Shown here in pieces: positions 57,246-64,000 of a stretch of DNA of 64,000 nucleotides. Each line of letters begins with the position of its first letter. The first letter of the stretch is position 1. The notes under the pieces were generated by a model, which did not search any database, had not been told where the DNA came from, and saw only the letters and a list, made by a program, of their open reading frames with translations. This DNA comes from Powellomyces hirtus (taxonomy: Eukaryota; Chytridiomycota; Chytridiomycetes; Spizellomycetales; Powellomycetaceae), in assembly GCA_025526995.1 (NCBI GenBank), contig JAHLKG010000001.1:1302001-1366000 (forward strand), read 5' to 3'. A program made the position numbers and the translations under genes.

Positions 57246-58706
57246 TGCAAATACTTGCAGACTCTGAGCTTGCAACATATCATGAGAGCACACCAACTCC
57301 ACCGCATCGCTCTCAATCATTTACACTTTTCTCCCCTGACTATTTCATTCTCACATTCCTTTCTGTAAGCACTTTTCCCGTTTTTGAGTAGCTTCTTGTT
57401 CTTCGTCGGCCACCCTCTTATTTTGTGGATCTCTGAGAGTATTGAAACAGAACTAGCTCCCCTGCCATTTTGTAGTTGCCCCATTTTTGTATTGCCGTAT
57501 CATGTATGTACATATCACCTCGAACAATGCCTCGAAGATAAGTGAAGAATTCAAAACCTTGATGTATGACTCGAAGTTGTTACACTTCTCAATCAGTATC
57601 TTCTCTGAAGCTTGTTTCGGATGCCAACAGGAATTTCTTGTTTTGTTAATTGGACCAGCAGGCCCACACGTGCTTAGCTAAGCTAAACTCCGACGTTGAG
57701 CTGTGCAAAATTGGAACCAAATCTCCAGTCAGCGCAAAAGTTCTTAATTAACTCTTGTGTTTTTTCTTCTTAATATCAACGCTCAAAGGGCGGTTAGAAG
57801 TTGGGCCAAAAAGTAAATAGCCGTAGGCCACGATCGGGGTGCCTGCTTTATATGAACTTTTCGAGGCGCGTGTTTCACTCCAGGAATTCTCCACAACAAA
57901 CAGTTCGCCACGATCGACCCAATTGGGTACCCACCCGGCCGCCCCTCAGAATTTATTCTCAGACAATAGGACCGCGGTTTGTCGTCACTGCCGTCAGCAA
58001 CCCTAAACCACCCATCAGGACACCCATATTACATACCCGTACCACACGAACCCCCAAGCCTTTTTGCGGGGATCCATTTGGACTGGACTTGCGACTATAC
58101 CCCTTATTTCCGCAAATATCTACAGCAGACGAATAGCGAGACAGAAAAGGATACACGTACGACATCCTATAGCAGCAGGACGAAACGCGTTGGGAAAGGG
58201 CTCTGGAGTGTTTCTGCTAGTTTTTCTTTTAGAGGACGACCCTGTCGGGGCGATTAAGTCGTTGCAGGTACGCATCAGAAGACAGTCGTGGGATAGATAC
58301 TAGAGAGCAGAATTATTGGAGATTGCCAAAGCGAATGTTCAATGGAAGATGGATGGGATCACGGACAAGGCTTCAAGGGATGAAACCCAAGTGGGCGGAA
58401 ACGATGGGAAAAAGGAACAGATTCCGAGAACATCCCGAAGTGCTGGGATCATGCAGTTTTTATGGGTGGAAATGAGGGGGGACAAAAGGCCCTCGTGTAT
58501 CTTGGGAGTTTTCTCTGGAACTTGCATGGTAAAACAAGGCACTCATCATCATTTTGCCAAACAACAGCCAGAGCATCGTCAACCCCACCACATTTCCTAT
58601 CGCCCTTTCCCCCGTCCGCTCACGGCGCCCGTATATCCTTTCAAACAAATCAAATACCCTCGCACGTCAACGCACACAGGGCAGACAACACAGTCAACAT
58701 AGAAGA
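57246..58706. other. Long intergenic region RING-CH / RapGAP
   Basis: About 1.46 kb. Several short open frames on both strands, none with domains or matching splice partners. It probably holds the RapGAP promoter and a long 5' UTR; I cannot support a gene. Confidence 0.4.
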
Positions 58707-60049
58707 ATGTCGGTGATTGTCGGGAACTCCGAGTTCCGCCCGTTGCCCAACAACCCGAGCGCGAAAATCACGGGAGTGCACGAGAGCTTGCTGCAAGAAT
58801 GCGAGAAGGATATCATATGGTATCGGGACAACTTTTTCGGAAAGAGTAAGATGAGGACAGAAACAAGTGTGATCACTGTACCGAAACACTCATCTGATGC
58901 TTTACCTTTCTACACTTTGCCTCAGCTCACCAAAACTACCTCGCGCTCGATTCCCCGCGCGGCCCGCTCGCCATTTCCGTCATCCGGGATGCCGACACGT
59001 ACAAAGCTCTTCTGCGCACCACCGCCGGCAGCGAACGGCTCTCTGTCAGCAGTTCATCCATCCAGACGTCCTTCATTCGACGTTTGTTTGGCATGGGCCC
59101 GTCGACCGTGAACCTGATGGAAGGCATTTCGCGAAACATACCGATCCGTTCCCTGCGGATGTGCAAAGAACCCAATTTGCCAAACGAGTTGCTGTCCATG
59201 GAGGAACGGCAGGTGATCAGGAGTTATAAGTTTGGGGTTGCGTATGTGGGACCTGGGCAGTGCAGCGAGGAGGAGATGTTTGGCAATAGGAATGGTGAGT
59301 GTAGAATTGAAACAAGACTTGGCGTTGCGTTCGGCCTCTCGTATCCGGCCCCGGGTTCTAAATTATCAATGTTGATACTGGTTTGCCAGAAAACACAACA
59401 CCCGCCTTCAAACAATTCCTCAACTTCCTCGGCGAGACAATCGAGCTTCGCGGGTGGAAAGGATACCGTGCCGGTCTGGACACATCAGGCTCCAATCTGA
59501 CCGGCACCCACAGCGTGTACACCAAATGGCAGGGCTACGAGATCATGTTCCACGTATCGACGCTGCTACCATTCATCCCAGGGGACCGACAACAGTTGGA
59601 ACGGAAGCGGCACATTGGAAACGACATTGTCGTTATTATCTTCCAGGACTCGGACGTGCCCTTCCAATTGGGTAGCGTGACGAGCCATCAGAACCATGTC
59701 ATTGCCGTGGTGAAACCAGAGGGTGATGGGTACAGGACCATTGTGGCGCCAAAGGGTGGTGTGCCTGGGTTTACCCCGGATTTGCCAGAACCGTGTGTCT
59801 TTGGACAGGATGCGGTCTCGCGAGATTTCTTCTTGCATAAATGTAAGGAACACAGAAAGCGCCAGCGCATTTGACATTCGCGCCACGCTTTGGTGCCTGA
59901 GTAGCGGTTTACTGATGTTCATATTGCCTCTCGCCTGCTTAGTGGTCAACGGCGAGCGTGCCTCCTACAAAGCCCCGTCCTTCGCCCCAAAAATTTCCCG
60001 AACAAGATCCGTGCTACTATATGAAGTTGCCTCCAAGTTTCTCAAATAG
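58707..60049 (+). CDS. Rap1GAP-type GTPase-activating protein
   Basis: Exons 58707-58845, 58926-59294, 59390-59842 and 59943-60049 encode about 355 residues. The Rap/Ran-GAP domain spans residues about 130-340: GVAYVGPGQCSEEEMFGN, FKQFLNFLGETIELRGWKGY, GLDTSGSNLTGTHSVYT, MFHVSTLLPF, QLERKRHIGNDIVVIIFQD (contains the catalytic Asn thumb, HIGND), then VPGFTPDLPEP and NGERASYKAPSFAPKISRTR. It stimulates GTP hydrolysis on Rap-type small GTPases; Rap-like Rsr1/Bud1 is the likely fungal target, but that is inference. The N-terminal exon (MSVIVGNSEFRPLPNN) is Rap1GAP-like. The order of motifs and length support a complete gene. Confidence 0.92.
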
Positions 60050-60307
60050 CAAAACACTTGTTATCGACTGGGAATCAAATTATATACTTGAGGGGGGTAG
60101 GGCGTGTGTCATTTGTTGGGAAGCAGCAGAAACGGAGGTGTTGGTGCGGATGATGGTAATAAACGGGCAGTGCTCTAATAGGTACATTTATGAACTGTGT
60201 TTTCGTTGTATGGAGCCCGAGCAGTCCCTACTGCCCTGTCCGTTTGTCCTTGCACGGAGTAGACCTGACATGAGGTTCGACGAGAGGAAGCGATGCCAGC
60301 TGTGGGC

Positions 60308-61127
60308 TTATGATTGACGGTGGGCTTTTTTGTGTTCCGCTGGGCTAACGTATGGCTCTTTTGAGGCCCACATTCCGACTTTCGCGGCCCTGAAACACGT
60401 TCTTTTAAATGCATGTCCTGACCGGAACAAATGTGCAGAAGTGGCCAAGCCATGTACATACCTTGCCTTCGCTTCGGCTTGCTGAAATTTTTCCAGCATC
60501 CCTCCGTACTCGGCGCCCGCTGCCGTATACACAGTTGCCCATCCAGCTTGTAACATTTCCAGAGACAAGTTTCTCTTAAACGGCGGAAGCCACGAACGTC
60601 TCTCGACGGTACATACCTATTACATGAGAGGCTGGTCGTTAATTTCATGAAGGAGCACAGGTACATCGGCACCCGAAGATGACGAATCTTACCATGCGTC
60701 CATATCGATCGGTCCGCAAGGGAGTGATAACGACCATCTTGTCCAGAATGCGGTCCGCAAGCCAGCTTCGGCTCTCCTCAAAACCTTCCTGCATGGCCAT
60801 GCCAAAATGCTTGCCTTCCGGGGCATCTATTCCAGCAAGACGAACATGAATCGTCTCGTCCTTTAGCACTTGTGGGGCGGGTATCCGGAGGATACGGAAC
60901 CAAGCGGGCCGGTGAAGGAAGCGGAAGTTATCATTGTCGCGGACGGCGACGCACCGTCCTACCATACGTCTTTTGGTGGCAATGACGTCGGGGGTCAGAT
61001 AGGCAGCGGTTTTGCATCTTCGCCAGTAGCGTGGACGGAACGCGAGCAAACCTAGGGGGAGCAAGCCGGCGAGGTACAGCGGGAGTGAGGAACTTGGAGC
61101 GGCTTTATCTGACGCTGTCGCAGGCAT
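60308..61127 (-). CDS. LCL3: LCL3-like membrane-anchored staphylococcal-nuclease-domain protein
   Basis: Exons 61127-60693, 60616-60462 and 60389-60308 give 223 residues. An N-terminal hydrophobic helix (YLAGLLPLGLLAF) precedes a basic region and the SNase fold: VAVRDNDNFRFLHRP, IHVRLAGIDAPEGKHFG (catalytic Arg-x3-Ile-Asp), RTDRYGRMV, NLSLEMLQAGWATVY and EKFQQAEAKARAAKVGMW. Lcl3 in yeast is a mitochondrial-membrane protein of unknown physiological role; nuclease activity is expected from the retained Arg/Asp residues. The donor at 60692 and acceptor AATAG keep phase 0. Confidence 0.9.
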
Positions 61128-61493
61128 GGTATCAAATTAAGAGAGACTGCAGTGATTCTGGCGGATAGGGTCTTGCGAACAACGAGCGACTAGTTTATGT
61201 TGACAGGCGGCAAAAATGACAGGAATGCCGCAAAACAAAAAGTGAGGGGGGAAAACAACAAACGCAACCAACGCGCTGCGCGTCACACCCGTCATGCTAG
61301 ACTTGGACCCACCTGTCAATGCATGTAAACTCGTCGTTCATTTCGCTTCGCTTCGCATTTGTAATATTGTGCATTTCGTGAACGCTGTGAAAGTTCGCCA
61401 AAGAAGTTGACGTTGTACGGCGTCTGTTTTGCACCTATCTGGCCATTCAGAAGAAGACTTGCGGTTACGTTCCCTTGTCCGGCGCGTGGCGGC
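61128..61493. other. Divergent region LCL3 / INO80-type gene
   Basis: A 366-bp spacer between opposite start codons with no gene seen. Confidence 0.45.
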
Positions 61494-62023
61494 ATGAACC
61501 AGGAGGAGGAAGGTGAGGACCTGAGAAGAGGCAAGCGGTTTTGACCGCAAGCACCGCTAGCCTGAGCTAGTCTCTGATACTATTTCTTCCCCAGCATACA
61601 AAATTAAATAGTACGTCTGAACGACTCACTGACACGCAAGATGTCAACACGATAGGGTTTAACTCGATTGCCAACAGTCGAAACTTGTATGCAAAGCTGA
61701 AAGCGGAGGAAAAGGTGCGATAGTCGCTGTGGGCTGCATTCGAGCGTTTGAGCTATACTGGATAGCTGATACGATTGATGCAGGAGCATGATAGGCTCGT
61801 ATTGCGCTTGACCAAGCTGAATGCTGGCATTCGAAGAGTCAAAGTAGAAAAAGCGTATGTATCACCTGAAACCAGACGACACGTTATGCCGTTGAAAAGT
61901 ACTTATTGTTTCTGCAGGTTCTTGTGCGAGCAGGCTGTAAAATACCATCGTGAAACTTCAGTAGAAAGTATGGGACCAGCGATCGATACGGAAATGAAGG
62001 AGCGGCAGCCAACAGAGCCATGA
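61494..62023 (+). CDS. Small coiled-coil protein, TFPT/INO80F-like
   Basis: Five exons: 61494-61512, 61595-61610, 61678-61714, 61784-61854 and 61918-62023; 82 residues. Short exons (19, 16 and 37 nt) are spliced in frame to read MNQEEEAYKIKY then YAKLKAEEKEHDRLVLRL. The central segment (KLKAEEKEHDRLVLRLTKLNAGIRRVKVEKAFLCEQAV, given here in parts) is an amphipathic heptad helix of the kind seen in TFPT and other INO80 chromatin-remodelling subunits (LxL-K...RLRxEKxFLxxx). The Pro/Glu-rich tail ends MKERQPTEP. The call rests on helix pattern and size; alternative: another small coiled-coil protein. Splice sites are good (GTGAGG, GTACGT, GTGCGA, GTATGT donors). Confidence 0.65.
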
Positions 62024-62682
62024 TTGTCCACCATGTTGTGAACCACAAATTGATGCACTGCCGATAGGAGCAGCACAGTTGCCCACTGCATACGGAGTGA
62101 ATCCAGGTCTTACTGTCTGCCCTTGCACCAGCCGTGTCATTCGTTCTCCGCCGGGCGCCCCACACGGAGCAGCCCACCGAGCTCTCCAAAATGGGAGCGC
62201 TTATACTGACTCGTAGACAAACCACAACCTCGAATACAACAAATAAGCCGTTTGAAAAATGGCGCTTGTCATTGTATAACGCTGATTCTATGCTCCTTCC
62301 TTCACTGAAGGGCATGAATGAATGGCTTGATATTGACGCTTCAGAAGCCAAGAGAGACTTGCGGGTGTCGAGGATGTCAGTCAGATGTCAGTCAGTCAGT
62401 CAGTCAGTCAATCAGTCAGTCGGTCACTCAGTCGGTCAGTCTATGGGAGATGCCCACTTCTACGAGCGGGACCTTCATCTCTGCCCTTTAGCGACCTCTC
62501 CAGCAGTCCGTCCGTCATTCCGCAGGTTCAGTCCGGTCTATGACTGATTCTAGGCGTTGAATAGGCGAAACGCCACACCGCACCACCCAGTGATGATTGA
62601 TGAGTTTGGGACAATAATTAATGCATGCCGTGTCATTGCCCTCCGTTCATGCGACTTCGACATTGAATAAAGCCTTGCGCTT
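62024..62682. other. Spacer with TCAG-type microsatellite
   Basis: About 660 bp between the small coiled-coil gene and the golgin. It holds the tandem tetranucleotide tract listed separately; an open frame across it (62134-62547) reads the repeat and has no domain. Confidence 0.45.
62375..62441 (+). repeat. Imperfect TCAG/GTCA tetranucleotide microsatellite
   Basis: About sixteen imperfect copies of the tetranucleotide, with single-base variants (GTCAATCA, GGTCACTCA, GTCGGTCA) near the 3' end. A simple sequence repeat, likely length-polymorphic. Confidence 0.85.
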
Positions 62683-64000
62683 ATGTTTTCAAATCTGGGC
62701 AAGGCCCTCGCCGCATCGCGGGAGGCGCTCGGCACAATACAAACTGCTATAAAAGACCAGACCGGCTTGGACCCTCTCTCAGCTCGCCCATCACGCACCA
62801 ACAACCCATCCGTCTCAGCCACGAACCTCTTCGACGCTCCCCAGGACGACGACGGTTTTCAAGAGCAGTCTCTTGCCGGGCCCACCACCAACAATAGCTC
62901 GGAGAACGGAGCAGACCTCATGAGATTTTCAGACGACCGGCCGAGTGTTGACTTGCAAAGTGGAGGAGCAGGCTCGGATTCCACGCGTAGTTCGCTGGAC
63001 GCCAACCGGCCTTCCACCACTCCACAGACAAAACCCGCAAAGGCAGTTCCACCACCAATAACTGGGACGCAACAGCCCGCACTGTCGTCGATGACCCCGG
63101 AGCAGGCTTTGAGCATGGACGTCACCGAAATGGGCGAGCGTCTTGCGAGGCTGCGGAAGTTCGAGGCCAAGTTCCAAGACCTCGCCCGAGTTTACAAGCA
63201 GCTTCAGCGCAAGCTTCAACAAGTTGAAGGAATCATTAGCAATCACTCGCCGATACCGAAAATAACAACCACTGCCGATCTGGAGGCTTTGGATGCCTTC
63301 TTGACTTCGTTGCGGGAAAAGCAAGAAGTGTCGGTCACAGAAATTGGACGGCTGACTCGACAAGTTAGCGAGATCAGAGAGGTACAGGAGTTGGAAGCCT
63401 CGACAAAGGCAGACATGTTTGCGTCTTTGCAGACCAAGTTGCTCGAGCGGGAAGAGGAAATCAATCGGCTGAAACACATCCTGCAACGAACCCCGCCTGC
63501 CAGTCCGATGCCAGAACCACGAAATGCGCTCGCTGTCCCTCCGATATCAATAGCGTCGGAAGCGCCATCACCAACATCTACGGAGGGCTCTGTCAGCCTC
63601 AAATTGAAAGTGCGCGAACTCACCAACGCGCTTGCCCGAGTAAAAGAAGAGCGGGATGCCACCAATGCCCGATGTCAGCAACTCGAAGAAAGCTTAGCTG
63701 AGCGCGAAGCAATGAGCCAGGGCCAGCCAGTAGAAAACGGCGAAAACAAGCACGCTTTGGAGGAGGCACAGCAACTCGAAGCTAAGGTTCAGGAGGCTGA
63801 ACAGTTACGTGCAGAGGCGCAAGAAGCACTCGAAAAGCAGAAAGCGCAAGCATCACGGTTTGAAGCTGAGTGCGACGCGCTTCGGGACGCCTTGAAGTCA
63901 AAAGACACGGCACGCGAAAACAAGAGTAGGGCTGGACCGCAAAATAATATGGTAGATCTGATGTCAGATGACCCTATCCCAGATGCAACAGCCGATTCTC
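62683..64000 (+). CDS. IMH1: Golgin, IMH1-like coiled-coil protein (3' truncated by window)
   Basis: The frame opens at ATG 62683 (MFSNLGKALAASREAL) and runs to the window end without a stop, so the C-terminus is missing. About 439 residues are visible. An N-terminal amphipathic/disordered part with LFDAPQDDDGFQ and RPSVDL is followed by the region MTPEQALSMDVTEMGERLARL (in parts) and KFEAKFQDLARVYKQLQRKL, which resembles the conserved head of fungal Imh1/GRIP golgins. Long heptad coiled coil follows (EREEEINRLKHIL, LARVKEERDATNARCQQLEE, QAEQLRAEAQEALEKQK-like). A GRIP domain binding Arl1-GTP would be expected beyond 64000. Golgins of this class tether vesicles at the trans-Golgi; this assignment is tentative. 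Confidence 0.7.
   Translation, partial: MFSNLGKALAASREALGTIQTAIKDQTGLDPLSARPSRTNNPSVSATNLFDAPQDDDGFQEQSLAGPTTNNSSENGADLMRFSDDRPSVDLQSGGAGSDSTRSSLDANRPSTTPQTKPAKAVPPPITGTQQPALSSMTPEQALSMDVTEMGERLARLRKFEAKFQDLARVYKQLQRKLQQVEGIISNHSPIPKITTTADLEALDAFLTSLREKQEVSVTEIGRLTRQVSEIREVQELEASTKADMFASLQTKLLEREEEINRLKHILQRTPPASPMPEPRNALAVPPISIASEAPSPTSTEGSVSLKLKVRELTNALARVKEERDATNARCQQLEESLAEREAMSQGQPVENGENKHALEEAQQLEAKVQEAEQLRAEAQEALEKQKAQASRFEAECDALRDALKSKDTARENKSRAGPQNNMVDLMSDDPIPDATADS

Noticed and set aside
62375..62441. Telomere-like or CRISPR-like repeat
   Set aside because: The unit is a simple tetranucleotide without spacers, internal to a gene-rich region.
62134..62547. Open frame across the TCAG repeat
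   Set aside because: The frame stays open because the tetranucleotide repeat contains no stop; no conserved flanks.
1..64000. Transposons, tRNA or rRNA genes, and prokaryotic features such as operons or ribosome binding sites
   Set aside because: I saw no transposase or reverse transcriptase motifs, terminal repeats, tRNA A/B boxes or rRNA segments, and gene structure is plainly eukaryotic.

Overview
This is a gene-dense stretch of a eukaryotic nuclear genome, most likely from a zoosporic, chytrid-type fungus. Nearly every gene is cut by short (about 45-140 nt) GT-AG introns. Fungal-type genes (RIT1 tRNA ribosyl-phosphate transferase, LCL3-like nuclease, COA1, an IMH1-like golgin, PPZ phosphatase, PAN5-type ketopantoate reductase) sit among genes that yeasts and most Dikarya have lost but flagellated lineages keep: CFAP418/C8orf37, ERICH2, a C5orf34-like protein, MESH1/HDDC3, GNL1, PHF14-like, a Na+/K+-ATPase-type alpha subunit and, most strikingly, a PAXX-like DNA-repair factor. 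The lineage is inferred from gene content only; I saw no rDNA, tRNA or organelle marker.

Layout. 0-6 kb: a frame-broken gene (-), an LMBR1-family membrane protein with one apparent frameshift (-), PAXX-like (+) and an unidentified type II membrane protein (-). 6.5-11.2 kb: RIT1 (+), UBAC2 (-), ERICH2-like (+). 11.6-19 kb: PPZ phosphatase (-), SOF1/DCAF13 (-), ZFAND1/CUZ1 (+), SEC62 (-). 19-30 kb: kinase-WW protein (+), CFAP418 (-), a TET/JBP-like oxygenase candidate (+), TAN1/THUMPD1 (-), PHF14-like (+), ketopantoate reductase (-). 30-40 kb: a hypothetical gene (-), POP7 (+), RagC/GTR2 (-), GNL1 (+), C5orf34-like (-), COA1 (+). 40-50 kb: SAM synthetase (-), P-type ATPase (-), NLE1 (-). 50-64 kb: ARS2 (+), IF1 (-), DsbA-like (+), MESH1 (-), RING-CH ligase (+), RapGAP (+), LCL3-like (-), a small INO80-type coiled-coil protein (+) and a truncated golgin (+).

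Genes often lie head-to-head with only 100-500 bp between start codons (UBAC2/ERICH2, SOF1/ZFAND1, SEC62/kinase, CFAP418/oxygenase, RagC/GNL1, C5orf34/COA1, NLE1/ARS2, MESH1/RING-CH), so shared bidirectional promoters are likely. Several products act in ribosome or RNA biogenesis (SOF1, NLE1, GNL1, POP7, RIT1, TAN1, ARS2), but nothing here behaves like an operon or pathway cluster.

Exon coordinates were worked out by hand from reading-frame continuity, splice-site consensus and remembered family patterns; no alignment or search was run. Gene structure is unusual in places: microexons of 5 nt (PPZ) and 7 nt (GNL1), first coding exons consisting only of ATG (SOF1, RagC), and a GC-AG intron (ATPase).
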